Positions 1 through 8,703 of a DNA stretch of 64,000 nucleotides are shown piece after piece. The stretch covers positions 1-64,000 of the forward strand of contig JANOBM010000116.1 of the NCBI GenBank assembly GCA_031411655.1. Direction: 5' to 3'. The notes below the pieces were generated by a model that saw only the letters and a list, made by a program, of their open reading frames with translations, searched no databases and was not told the DNA's origin. The stretch is from UBA6163 sp031411655. GTDB taxonomy: Bacteria; Planctomycetota; Planctomycetia; Pirellulales; Pirellulaceae. Position 1 is the stretch's first letter. Every line of letters begins with the position of its first letter. The position numbers were made by a program, and so were the translations under genes.

Positions 1-1
1 C

Positions 2-139
2 GCCAAGCGGCCTGAAGTCATTGAGTTGCTTCAAGTGCGAGGCAGCAACGTCATGGTGACCGCTATCCACGGAGCGATACGAGTCAACATCCGCGGCGTT
101 TCGATCGAGACAAGGCGATTTCGCACTGAACCGTGGTGA
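2..139 (+). CDS. 3' end of an unidentified gene (partial)
   Basis: An open frame enters from the left edge and ends at TGA 137-139, giving 45 residues that finish in FRTEPW. No start lies inside the window and I recognise no domain. The stop is followed 21 bases later by a palindromic repeat, which fits the end of a transcription unit. It could also be a chance open frame, since only 45 codons are visible. Confidence 0.4.
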   Translation, partial: AKRPEVIELLQVRGSNVMVTAIHGAIRVNIRGVSIETRRFRTEPW

Positions 140-160
140 GAGGCTAGTGCTTCAATCAAA

Positions 161-236
161 CTAAGAACCTATCCGAAACCGAAGAGACCCGCGGCTATCG
201 CCAAAGCGGCTAATGGTTTTCGGATAGCTTCTAAAT
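161..236. repeat. Small inverted-repeat element, copy A (MITE/REP-like)
   Basis: About 76 bp bounded by CTAAGAACCTATCCGAAA on the left and TTTTCGGATAGCTTCTAAAT on the right, which are imperfect terminal inverted repeats. A second copy lies at 50967-51043 with its core reversed relative to the same outer ends. It has no coding capacity. A non-autonomous MITE or REP-type element is the likely class. Confidence 0.6.
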
Positions 237-256
237 AGAAGGGTTGGCGGGAATGC

Positions 257-318
257 GTACGACGGACTTCCTGTCCGTTCTTGACGATGTTTGCCGACGG
301 ACTAGAAGTCCGTCGTAC
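257..318. repeat. Inverted repeat with 22-bp arms (REP-like hairpin)
   Basis: Left arm 257-278 (GTACGACGGACTTCCTGTCC...) and right arm 297-318 are inverse complements at 20 of 22 positions, separated by 18 bases. There is no T-run, so it is not a simple terminator. A partial look-alike, TACGACGGGCTTC, occurs near 4318 between two other genes, suggesting a dispersed intergenic family. Confidence 0.55.
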
Positions 319-496
319 CCTCAAATGAAAGGTTGACGAAGCACTGGGCCAATTTGATCGTCTTGCCGCCGGGCAACGGATAGGGTGTCGCTTGTCACCG
401 ATAGGGCCAGGGCTTGTATCTTTGAAGCTGGAACTGCGGTAAAGTTTGATGAATCAGGTCTCGGGACTGTTCCGAGCGTGTACTGCGAGGGTTGTG

Positions 497-1090
497 ATGC
501 CGGAAGCTTATCGCGCTTGCCATTGCTGTGGCTGGATTCATCGTCTGCCGCCAATGACGGCCGCGCAGCAAGCGATCTGTACGCGGTGCGGTGTGGGGAT
601 TGCCGTCCCGGGTATTCGGAAGGTTGTTGCCAGTCGAACTGCCGCCGCAGCAACAGCCGCATTTGTGCTTTTTTGGCCTGCGATCCTTTGTCCCATTCTT
701 CAAATCGAGAAACTCGGACATCGTCAAGAATCAAGTATTTTGGGAGGCACTATCGACCTTCTGAGCCATGGAAATTGGCTTGTTGGAGGTGTCGTGTTAC
801 TGTTCTCGGTGGTGTTTCCATTGACGAAAATTGTGCTGCTGCTGGAACTGAGTCTTTTGGAATTTCTCCATCGACGTCACAAGGCGCGCTCCCTCCGAAT
901 CATGGAGCATGTTGGCAAGTGGAGCATGATGGATGTGATGCTGCTTGCCTTCTTGGTGATGATGGTGAAACTTGGCAACCTCGTGCATTTCGAATTTGGA
1001 CCCGCAGTCGTGGCATTCATCGCCTGTGTCATCATGAGCATGGTCGCATCGCTTTCCTTTGACCCTCACGCCATTTGGGAGGACGCATGA
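497..1090 (+). CDS. pqiA: PqiA-like inner-membrane protein
   Basis: Paraquat-inducible protein A family, the membrane partner of PqiB-type MCE proteins that move lipid between the two membranes. A zinc-ribbon-like pair, CHCC near residue 8 and CTRC about 20 residues later, precedes four hydrophobic segments at roughly 45-65, 90-118, 145-165 and 175-197. This is one PqiA module; the E. coli protein has two. I chose ATG 497 because GAGG at 487-490 sits six bases upstream; the frame stays open to 446. The stop overlaps the pqiB start as ATGA, so the two are translationally coupled. The family assignment rests on the zinc ribbon, topology and partner gene. Confidence 0.85.
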   Translation: MPEAYRACHCCGWIHRLPPMTAAQQAICTRCGVGIAVPGIRKVVASRTAAAATAAFVLFWPAILCPILQIEKLGHRQESSILGGTIDLLSHGNWLVGGVVLLFSVVFPLTKIVLLLELSLLEFLHRRHKARSLRIMEHVGKWSMMDVMLLAFLVMMVKLGNLVHFEFGPAVVAFIACVIMSMVASLSFDPHAIWEDA

Positions 1091-2586
1091 GCGAGGTTCT
1101 GCCCGATGGGAAACCAGGAGAGGAGGCGGCGGGCATTTTTCCCACGGCCACAATCCAAGATGAAGATCGAGGGCTACTGCGTTCGTCGAAGATGTGGTGG
1201 GTCACAGGGTTGTGCATGCTTCTAGCCCTTTGGTTGACATGGCAGTCACGTTCGCCGAGTGGTAAAGAGATCATCATTCAGTTTCCGGAGGGCCACGGGC
1301 TCAAAACAGGAGACCTTGTGCGGTTCCGCGGAATCGAAGTGGGTCTGGTGACTGCCGTAACCCTTCGGGAAAACCTGAGTGGAATCAACGTTGCGGTTTC
1401 ATTAACGCCTAGTGGCGGTGAACTTGACCGCGAAGGCACTCGTTTCTGGATCGTACGCCCACGGTTGAGTTTGACGGAATTCACCGGATTGGACACGGCG
1501 ATTGGCGCCAAGTACATCGCCGTCAGTCCCGGAGATGCGAACGGTCCCCATCAACGTGAATTCGCTGGGCTAGCTGTCGCGCCACCGGACGAACTCACTG
1601 CCGGAGGCCTTGAATTGGTACTACGCAGTGACGATCGCCACGGTATTGGCGCTGGCTCGCCGATTATTTGGCGCGGGGTAACCGTTGGGCAGGTCATCTC
1701 TGTCAATCTGTCGCCCGACGCTCGGCATGTCGATTTTGGTGTTCGTGTTGATCGATCCTATCGTCGATTGTTGCGTCGCTCATCGAAGTTTTGGATTCAT
1801 AGCGGCTTTGGCGTCGATCTGAGTTTAACCGGCGTAAAAGTGAACGCGCAGTCGCTGCAATCGATCGTGCAAGGAGGCATTTCATTCATCAGTCCTCCCA
1901 GCGAAGATGCCACGCCCATTCGAAGTGGACAGGTTTTTGAGTTGGCGAATGAACCCGACCCCGATTGGCTGGAGTCCGCTTCGAGTGTCCCATTCATCGA
2001 CCTGGAATTGCCGGAAACGGTTGCCGTGGAAGGGCTGCGAACGATCTCGGTTTTCGGGATTCGACGCGAGCGGCCATTTCTGCAGCATGGTCTGGTCGTG
2101 AATGGAAATGGAGGTCCGTTTCTAATCACCGCCAATGTCCCAATGATTGCTGTGGAAGGTGCGAAGGGGCCTCAACTAGCCGATCTGCGAATTCAACCGG
2201 TCGACGGTAACGCAATCGAATTGAAGGGAGTCAGTGCACTGGATTGTCGTACGGTCGGCAAGGGAATTCTGATGATCCCTGGCGTTGGCCTTCCGGTTCA
2301 GTGGGACCAATCTCGCTTTCGCGCACCCACATCGCCTGAAGAGTGTATCGTCGTCAGGAGCGCGGTGACCGACGGTAAGGCGACGCCGGTGATCCAGGCG
2401 ATCGACTCCCAAATGCTGGAAGATGATGGTGAGACCTGGGCAGTATCGCACAGTGAGTTGGACTTTACCCAGTGGCATGGTGCCCCGGTCGTAGCAGTCT
2501 CCGATGGGAAAGTCATCGGAATACTGATTAGCACCGACGGCGAAGTCCGTGTTGCGGCCTATCGGCCTCGAAGCGAAGGCCAATGA
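1087..2586 (+). CDS. pqiB: PqiB-like MCE-domain protein with unusual C-terminal domain
   Basis: Periplasmic lipid-transport protein of the MCE/MlaD superfamily, anchored by one helix (about residues 36-52). MCE domain 1 spans about 58-150 (GLKTGDLVRFRGIEVG) and MCE domain 2 about 176-272 (GAGSPIIWRGVTVGQV). E. coli PqiB has three MCE domains. Here residues ~300-499 are something else: a beta-rich region ending in WHGAPVVAVSDGKVIGI, which resembles the end of a chymotrypsin-fold protease but lacks the nucleophile serine. Start 1087 is preferred over 1075 because GGAGG at 1077-1081 fits it and it gives an ATGA overlap with pqiA. Domains 1 and 2 are confident; the C-terminal reading is inference. 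Confidence 0.85.
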   Translation: MSEVLPDGKPGEEAAGIFPTATIQDEDRGLLRSSKMWWVTGLCMLLALWLTWQSRSPSGKEIIIQFPEGHGLKTGDLVRFRGIEVGLVTAVTLRENLSGINVAVSLTPSGGELDREGTRFWIVRPRLSLTEFTGLDTAIGAKYIAVSPGDANGPHQREFAGLAVAPPDELTAGGLELVLRSDDRHGIGAGSPIIWRGVTVGQVISVNLSPDARHVDFGVRVDRSYRRLLRRSSKFWIHSGFGVDLSLTGVKVNAQSLQSIVQGGISFISPPSEDATPIRSGQVFELANEPDPDWLESASSVPFIDLELPETVAVEGLRTISVFGIRRERPFLQHGLVVNGNGGPFLITANVPMIAVEGAKGPQLADLRIQPVDGNAIELKGVSALDCRTVGKGILMIPGVGLPVQWDQSRFRAPTSPEECIVVRSAVTDGKATPVIQAIDSQMLEDDGETWAVSHSELDFTQWHGAPVVAVSDGKVIGILISTDGEVRVAAYRPRSEGQ

Positions 2587-2912
2587 GTATTAACCTTTAG
2601 GGGAAAACTTGGCGATTATCGCGGAACATGGCTGGGTAAAGGGAATGCGTCCTCGTCGCGGCGCATGACTGCCTACTCGGTGTCAAAAGGTTTTTACTAC
2701 TACCAACCCTCAACCTGTTCCAGCTCGTTCAATGTCAATCGATTGCCGAAAGTGACTTGAAAATCGGTACGAAAAGGACGTCCACCAAATGGGATGGGTG
2801 CACTTCCGATTCAGATGCCGATCGCTCACGGGATCAGTTTGACCGCGGCAGTTGATTCGCTAAGCTGTTTGGGGCGACTGATGTCCTGATTCGTCTTGGG
2901 GCGGGGAAAGCG
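2587..2912. other. Intergenic region
   Basis: 326 bp between pqiB and the VWA gene. A short hairpin (ATGCG...CGCAT near 2645-2668) is visible but has no T-run. I see no gene and no confident promoter. Confidence 0.4.
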
Positions 2913-4148
2913 ATGCACCATTTACGATATATGTTCGCACTCGCATGCTTGATCACTGCGTTTCACCCGGCTCGTTTGGAGGCTGCAAGTCCGAATGACC
3001 GACTTGCGAAAATGCTGGTCGGTAAAAACGACTCGGTTCGCCTGCAAGCGATTATGACCTTGCAACGCGATCCCGCTCGATGTCTTTCGGTCCTAAGTAC
3101 CGTGCTGGATGCAGCGAAGTCCGAAGCTTCCAAGGTTCCGCCAAAGGAATTGCTTCGGCCGAGCTTGGTGGAAATGCTGAACTTGGTGGGATCGATCGAT
3201 CAGCCGGCCTGCGAGACGATTTTAATCGAGCTACTCGACGCGCCGAATGTCGGTGTAGCAATGATCGCATCCGATGCACTAGGAAAGAACAAAAGGTTCG
3301 CCGCCATCGCTCCGATGAAACGGCAAATCTATCGACCCGAGTACGAGCTGAGCTATGGATTTCGCTTCAACTTGGTACGGTCCTTCGCGCAAATGGGCCA
3401 TCCGGATGCCATTGAGTTTTTAAGCGAGCTTCAGACTCAGCTCGACGGCCAGCTTCATTTCGAGATCGAAAAGTTGCTGGCGGTCGTCACCGAATCTGAT
3501 TTCCAGGGCGATGCTGCGAGGTTTGCGCGATGGCAACAGCGCAGCGACCCGCAGGTGGTACTTACCTCGGAAGTGTCCGGATCCGGATCCGATGGTCGCA
3601 TGCGTCTTGGCAAAGCACAGCAGTATTACGGGATCGATATCCGTGCAAAGCGAATGATGTTCATTATCGACAACTCAGGTAGCATGAAAGAGGCTGACGA
3701 GGGCGTTTCTCGACTGTACCGTGCGAAATATGAGTTGGTACAAGCGATTGACAATCTTCCCAACGATGCGGAGTTTGCCATCCTGTTTTATTCGGATGCT
3801 GTTCATCTGTGGCGTAGCCAATTGGTAAATGCAACGCCAGGAAATAAACGCGACGCGATCGATTTTGTCGGCCGGCTCGGCTACGGGAACAAAACCAACA
3901 CGCACGGTGCGCTCCGCCAGTCACTGGAATTTGATAACGAGCTTGAAGCCGTCTTTTTGTTAACCGACGGTCGACCCACGACGGGTGAAATCGTCATTCC
4001 TCAAGGAATCATCGCCGACATCGTTCATCGCAACCGTTTTCGCAACCTCAACTTCAACACGATTGGTATTTCACTCGATTTTTCAACTGAGCAGTTTCTG
4101 AAGACTCTGGCAGAAAATTCAGGTGGTGAGTTTCGAAAAGTCAATTGA
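2913..4148 (+). CDS. Secreted HEAT-repeat plus VWA-domain protein
   Basis: Exported protein with an N-terminal signal peptide (about residues 1-24, ending LEAAS). Residues ~28-200 are paired helices of HEAT type (repeated D-x-V/A-x-x-x-A-I/L patterns). Residues ~245-411 form a von Willebrand factor A domain with the metal-binding motif DNSGS at 253-257, and TDGRPTTGE later. VWA domains bind metal ions and protein ligands, so a scaffolding or adhesion role outside the cytoplasm is likely; the ligand is unknown. ATG 2913 gives a clean signal peptide. It stands alone, 290 bp before the next gene. Confidence 0.8.
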   Translation: MHHLRYMFALACLITAFHPARLEAASPNDRLAKMLVGKNDSVRLQAIMTLQRDPARCLSVLSTVLDAAKSEASKVPPKELLRPSLVEMLNLVGSIDQPACETILIELLDAPNVGVAMIASDALGKNKRFAAIAPMKRQIYRPEYELSYGFRFNLVRSFAQMGHPDAIEFLSELQTQLDGQLHFEIEKLLAVVTESDFQGDAARFARWQQRSDPQVVLTSEVSGSGSDGRMRLGKAQQYYGIDIRAKRMMFIIDNSGSMKEADEGVSRLYRAKYELVQAIDNLPNDAEFAILFYSDAVHLWRSQLVNATPGNKRDAIDFVGRLGYGNKTNTHGALRQSLEFDNELEAVFLLTDGRPTTGEIVIPQGIIADIVHRNRFRNLNFNTIGISLDFSTEQFLKTLAENSGGEFRKVN

Positions 4149-4440
4149 GAGCCATCATCCACCACGGGTTCCGACCTGTAACGTCGGTCGGATTGCGAGA
4201 AACGTTGGTCGGATCGAAAAAGTCGAATTTTTCCGATACATCGCCTTCCGACCAGGGTTCATGGAAATCGGCGTGCGACAGGCCCGAAACGACAGGGCAA
4301 TGGGGCTACAGGCCCCATACGACGGGCTTCGGTTCGCCGATCGATTCGGGGTCGGTCCACTCCTTAGGGATGCGATCCCTCGCATAAACTGGATGCCGTT
4401 GAATTCACGCTGCCTCATCTCCATCGCGGAACTTTTCGCC
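4149..4440. other. Intergenic region with degenerate repeat
   Basis: 292 bp. GGTCGGAT recurs in short direct copies near 4185-4215. A hairpin ATGGGGCT/GGCCCCAT sits near 4300-4320, immediately followed by TACGACGGGCTTC, which resembles the arm of the inverted repeat at 257-318. The downstream coding frame stays open through here, but the signal peptide places the true start at 4441. Confidence 0.4.
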
Positions 4441-7191
4441 ATGAACACTCCTTCGCTCCTGCGATTGACCGCTGCTATCGGTGTCCTGACCGCCATCGGT
4501 TTGACGTCGCCGGCCAATGCGCTCGCACAATCGCAGCCTTTGTCTCCCGAACAACTCACGTTCTTCGAGTCGAAAATTCGGCCGGTTCTGATCAAAGAGT
4601 GTTACAGCTGTCATTCCACCCAAACGGGAAACGCCAAGGGTGGGTTGCGACTGGACACGGAGGCATTGACTCAGTTGGGTGGCAGTAGTGGTCCGGCGAT
4701 TGTGCCCGGTGATCTTGTGGGAAGCCTGCTGTACAACGCGATCACGCATCAAGACTTTGAGATGCCACCCAGAGGCCGTTTACCTCAGAATGTCATCGAT
4801 GACTTTCGAACATGGATCGAAATGGGTGCTCCCGATCCCCGGAAGACCGACATCGGTGAGTTGAATTCGAAGATCACGGCTGAAATGATCGAAGCGGCTA
4901 AGGCCGAGTTTTGGGCTTATCAAGTGCCCAAGCCGCATGCCCTACCAGCGGTCAAGGACGAGGGTTGGATTCGAAACGACATTGACCGTTTTGTGCTTGC
5001 GAAATTGGATGATGCAGGCTTGATCCCAAACCAGGACGCAGAGCCGTATCAGGTCCTGCGCCGCCTCAGTTACGACTTAATCGGCCTGCCCCCTGACTCG
5101 GAACAGCTCGAATCATTTGTTCAGATTTGGAATCGGAATCCGGATGATGCGATCGCGGTCACGGTCGATCGACTGTTGGATTCGCCTCAGTTTGGCGAAC
5201 GATGGGCACGACATTGGTTAGACATCGCACGGTACGCCGAGTCGAACGGTCGTGAAGTCAACATGACTCACCCCCAGGCGTGGCGTTATCGCGACTACGT
5301 GATTGATTCGTTCAATAAGGACAAGCCTTATGACCGATTCGTCCAAGAACAAATCGCCGGTGATCTGCTACCGGTAAAGTCCGATGAGCAGTGGGCTGAG
5401 AATCTAATCGCGACGACATTCCTTGCACTGGGCCCCAAGTCGCTGAGTGAACAGAATCCCGTTCAATTCAGAGCCGATTTGGTCGATGAGCAGATCGATA
5501 CCACGACGCGAGTTTTTATGGGGATGTCCGTTGCTTGTGCTCGTTGTCATGACCATAAGTTCGATCCCATTCCGCAGACCGACTACTACGCGATGGCAGG
5601 GATCTTTTCTAATACCGATACGTTCTTCGGGGCTCCGGCATCTCAATTTGGAAGTGTCGGGGGGATTCAAAATCGAAACACCAGTGCATTGATTTTGTTG
5701 CCGGTCCCCGACCCCAACCCTTTCGACAAGTCCTATACCAAGGATGAGTTGGAAGACATGACCGCTCAAATGACTGAGCTTCGCAAGGAGTTGTTTGAGT
5801 ATCGAATGGCGATGCGGAGCGGCCGAAGCGACGGTGCGAATTCCCAAACCTCCATCATGAATTTGGTTCGTACCCAGACTCGCATGGAGTCGCTTTCGAG
5901 CACTTTGGGGAGCGTCGATAAGGAGGGTAAGCCGCTTACTTTCTGCATGGGCGCTCAGGATCGTGAAGCCCCGCGCGATGTTCGCTTATTGGTTCGCGGG
6001 GAAATCGATCAGCAAGCTCAAGTGGTTCCTCGAGGCTTCCCGAAAGTGATATCCGAGGACGCCTCTCCTATCGCCAAGGATTCCAGTGGGCGCCTCGAAC
6101 TGGCACGGTGGATCGCAAGCGAAAAACATCCGTTGACCGCGCGAGTGATGGCCAACCGAATCTGGCAACAAATGATCGGTAGCGGTATTGTTCGCTCGAC
6201 AGAAGATTTTGGCTCAACGGGGCAGAGTCCGACTCACCCTGAATTGCTCGATCATCTCGCACTGAGATTGGTAGCCTCTCATTGGTCAATGAAGTCGTTG
6301 ATTCGCGAGATCGCGATTTCGCGTGTGTACCGAATGAGCACACAGTTTGATACGACGCGCTTCGATAAAGATCCCGACAACAATCTGCTTTGGCGGGCGA
6401 ACCCGCGACGGCTGGACGCGGAGGCGATTCGCGACAGCATGCTGTTCGTTAGTGGCAAACTGAACACAACCCGCCCTCGTGCATCGGAAGTGGCAAAAGC
6501 AGGTTACATGCAAGTGCGCGATGGTAGTCTGGTTAACATCGCACAATTCACGATGATGTCAGGCGAAGGTGATATGCGAGAATCACTCGCCAATCAAATG
6601 CGACAACGAGCAGCGGAGCGTATGTCGGATGCAATCGGTGATCGACTCGGTGATCGACTTGGTGGTGGAAGGTTCGATCGAAGCCGGCCCGGGTTTGTTC
6701 CGGGAATGATGGGAGGACCGGGATTTGGTCAGCGGTTTGGTCAAGGACCGGGGATGTTTGGAGGGTCTAGCGAGCCGGTCGACATGGTCGATGCGACTTA
6801 CCGCAGTGTTTACCTACCAATCTTGAGAGACGAGTTGCCACGCGTTTTAGAGGTGTTTGACTTTGCAGAACCTAGCATGGTCATCGGTACGCGTGAGGCA
6901 TCGAACACTCCCAACCAGGCACTTTTCATGCTGAATAATGAGTTGGTCCTGAAGCAAAGTGCGGCGATCGCAAACCGTATTATGGAGCGAACGGACTCCA
7001 TGACCGAATCGGTCGAGGAGGCGTTCGTTTTGATTTACGGTCGCTTACCGACGACGTCAGAACTAAGTGCCGCTCGCGAGTTTGTGGATCAATACACTCC
7101 CGAATCGCGGAGTTCGCAGAAAACGTTCGTGACATTGAGTGGGTTATGCCAGTCGCTGCTAGCTTCTGCAGAATTTCGCTTTGTTGATTAG
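4441..7191 (+). CDS. Planctomycete cytochrome c plus DUF1549/DUF1553 (PSD1) protein
   Basis: Secreted protein of about 916 residues in the usual planctomycete order: signal peptide (1-30), PSCyt1 c-type heme domain with CYSCH near residue 55, DUF1549 (PSCyt2) centred on ERWARHWLDIARYAESNG, a second conserved ARCHDHKFDPIP, and C-terminal DUF1553/PSD1 (TARVMANRIWQQ...). The exact reaction is unknown; the family is almost always paired with a DUF1501 protein, as here 101 bp downstream, and is thought to work in envelope carbohydrate or polymer processing. A Gly/Arg/Phe-rich insert (DRLGGGRFDRSRPG to MFGGSS, about 6640-6770) interrupts the PSD1 part. Start 4441 is set by the signal peptide; the frame is open back to 4123. 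Confidence 0.9.
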   Translation: MNTPSLLRLTAAIGVLTAIGLTSPANALAQSQPLSPEQLTFFESKIRPVLIKECYSCHSTQTGNAKGGLRLDTEALTQLGGSSGPAIVPGDLVGSLLYNAITHQDFEMPPRGRLPQNVIDDFRTWIEMGAPDPRKTDIGELNSKITAEMIEAAKAEFWAYQVPKPHALPAVKDEGWIRNDIDRFVLAKLDDAGLIPNQDAEPYQVLRRLSYDLIGLPPDSEQLESFVQIWNRNPDDAIAVTVDRLLDSPQFGERWARHWLDIARYAESNGREVNMTHPQAWRYRDYVIDSFNKDKPYDRFVQEQIAGDLLPVKSDEQWAENLIATTFLALGPKSLSEQNPVQFRADLVDEQIDTTTRVFMGMSVACARCHDHKFDPIPQTDYYAMAGIFSNTDTFFGAPASQFGSVGGIQNRNTSALILLPVPDPNPFDKSYTKDELEDMTAQMTELRKELFEYRMAMRSGRSDGANSQTSIMNLVRTQTRMESLSSTLGSVDKEGKPLTFCMGAQDREAPRDVRLLVRGEIDQQAQVVPRGFPKVISEDASPIAKDSSGRLELARWIASEKHPLTARVMANRIWQQMIGSGIVRSTEDFGSTGQSPTHPELLDHLALRLVASHWSMKSLIREIAISRVYRMSTQFDTTRFDKDPDNNLLWRANPRRLDAEAIRDSMLFVSGKLNTTRPRASEVAKAGYMQVRDGSLVNIAQFTMMSGEGDMRESLANQMRQRAAERMSDAIGDRLGDRLGGGRFDRSRPGFVPGMMGGPGFGQRFGQGPGMFGGSSEPVDMVDATYRSVYLPILRDELPRVLEVFDFAEPSMVIGTREASNTPNQALFMLNNELVLKQSAAIANRIMERTDSMTESVEEAFVLIYGRLPTTSELSAAREFVDQYTPESRSSQKTFVTLSGLCQSLLASAEFRFVD

Positions 7192-7292
7192 CTTTACGGC
7201 TTTGATGAGTTCGGTTGGTAGCTTTTTATGACGTGTCTGGTTTGTCTGCACTTCCGTTGGATCCGCACTGCACTTTGAATAGAGACCTAATC

Positions 7293-8693
7293 ATGCAAAC
7301 TCCCAATCATTCCTCGCGGCGTCAATGGCTTCGGACCACGTCAGCAGGGTTTGGCTATCTCGCGTTTGCGGGGCTCAGTTGCTTCGCGGCGGAACAAACC
7401 AAAATTGCGAGCAGTACCAATCCACTTGCCCCCAAGGCACCGCACTTTCCGGCAAAGGCAAAGCGGGTGATCTTTCTTTGCATGGCAGGTGCGCCATCGC
7501 ATGTCGATACGTTTGACTACAAGCCAATGCTCAGTCGCGATCATGGAAAAAGTGGTCGATACGGCGGTCAACTTTTGGGTTCGCAGTGGGACTTTCATCA
7601 GCGCGGTGAAAGTGGACTTTGGGTCTCTGATCTCTTTCCCGAAGTCTCCAGCCATGCCGATGATCTGTGCTTGATTCGCTCGATGCATTGTGATCAACCG
7701 GTCCATCCAGCCGCGCAGACTCAAATGCACACCGGAACGGCCCAATTTGTGCGACCGTCTTTGGGCTCTTGGACTTTGTACGGATTGGGAACTGAGAACG
7801 ACAGTATCCCAGGGTTTGTATCGTTGGCGCCGCCGCCGGGAACGTCTCGTAATTACGGCAGCGCGTTTTTGCCGGCAATTTATTCTGGAACTGCCGTTGG
7901 ACGCGCCGGTCGTGGTGGCGGTGGAGGCATGCAAGGTGCCGCTCCGGGAGCTGCCATTGCCGATATCCGCAACCCGAGAATCAGCAAGACCCAGCAACGA
8001 ACACAATTGGATCTGATCCAGTCACTCAATCGTGAAAAGCTTGCACACGACGAATATCATCCTGAAGTCGAAGGTGTGATCGAATCTTTCGAACTAGCGT
8101 TTCGCATGCAGGAGGCGATGCCTCAGTTGATGAGCACGGCTGACGAGTCGGCAGACACACTTGCGATGTACGGCGCCGATGGCGGCCCAACTGCTGGGTT
8201 TGGTCGCCAGTGCTTAATGGCAAGGCGATTCATTGAAGCTGGTGTTCGGTTCGTCGAAGTGACGCAGGGCGGCTGGGATCACCATCGTAACCTCAGCGTT
8301 GACCTCCCGAACAGTTGCAATCAGATCGACAAGCCAATCGCTGGGTTGCTTCAGGATCTTAAGCAGCGTGACCTTCTTAAAGAAACTTTAGTGATCTGGG
8401 GCGGTGAGTTTGGTCGGACCCCCGCAGCCCAAAACGGTGACGGTCGCGACCACAATAACAAAGGCTATACGACTTGGATGGCCGGAGGGGGCGTTAAAGG
8501 TGGCTTAAGCTTTGGTGCAACCGATGAGTATGGTTACGAAGCGGTTGAAGATAAATGCCATATACACGACTGGCATGCCACGATTCTGCATGTGATGGGG
8601 CTGGATCATGAGCGGTTGACCTACCGTTACGCCGGGCGTGATTTCCGCTTAACCGATGTTCATGGTAATGTGCAAAAGAAAATCATCGCTTAG
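7293..8693 (+). CDS. DUF1501 (sulfatase-like) exported protein
   Basis: A 466-residue DUF1501 protein, related to the alkaline phosphatase/sulfatase fold. The N-terminus has a twin-arginine signal (SRRQWLR followed by a hydrophobic stretch), predicting Tat export in a folded state. Conserved family segments are visible: CMAGAPSHVDTFDYKP, FGRQCLMARR, TQGGWDHH, WGGEFGRTPAAQNGDGRDHNN, and IHDWHATILHVMGLDHERL, supplying the Asp/His metal ligands typical of this fold. It follows its usual DUF1549/1553 partner. A glycine-rich insert (GRAGRGGGGGM) sits near residue 210. The start is set by the Tat signal. It ends 10 bp before the convergent secretin gene. Confidence 0.9.
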   Translation: MQTPNHSSRRQWLRTTSAGFGYLAFAGLSCFAAEQTKIASSTNPLAPKAPHFPAKAKRVIFLCMAGAPSHVDTFDYKPMLSRDHGKSGRYGGQLLGSQWDFHQRGESGLWVSDLFPEVSSHADDLCLIRSMHCDQPVHPAAQTQMHTGTAQFVRPSLGSWTLYGLGTENDSIPGFVSLAPPPGTSRNYGSAFLPAIYSGTAVGRAGRGGGGGMQGAAPGAAIADIRNPRISKTQQRTQLDLIQSLNREKLAHDEYHPEVEGVIESFELAFRMQEAMPQLMSTADESADTLAMYGADGGPTAGFGRQCLMARRFIEAGVRFVEVTQGGWDHHRNLSVDLPNSCNQIDKPIAGLLQDLKQRDLLKETLVIWGGEFGRTPAAQNGDGRDHNNKGYTTWMAGGGVKGGLSFGATDEYGYEAVEDKCHIHDWHATILHVMGLDHERLTYRYAGRDFRLTDVHGNVQKKIIA

Positions 8694-8703
8694 AAGAGCG
8701 GCT

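Larger units (their letters stand above)
140..496. other. Intergenic region upstream of pqiA
   Basis: About 357 bp. It holds the two palindromic repeats listed separately (161-236 and 257-318). The remaining 180 bases before the pqiA start show no convincing promoter; TTGTAT near 416 followed by GGTAAAG near 438 is a weak possibility. Frames running through here on either strand are shadows of pqiA. Confidence 0.5.

Noticed and set aside
385..1062. Alternative frame overlapping pqiA
   Set aside because: pqiA in the +2 frame has zinc ribbon, four membrane segments and a coupled partner; the overlapping frame is Cys/Arg-rich without domains.
4123..4440. N-terminal extension of the DUF1549/1553 protein
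   Set aside because: Sequence before 4441 is not protein-like and would bury the signal peptide beginning at 4441.
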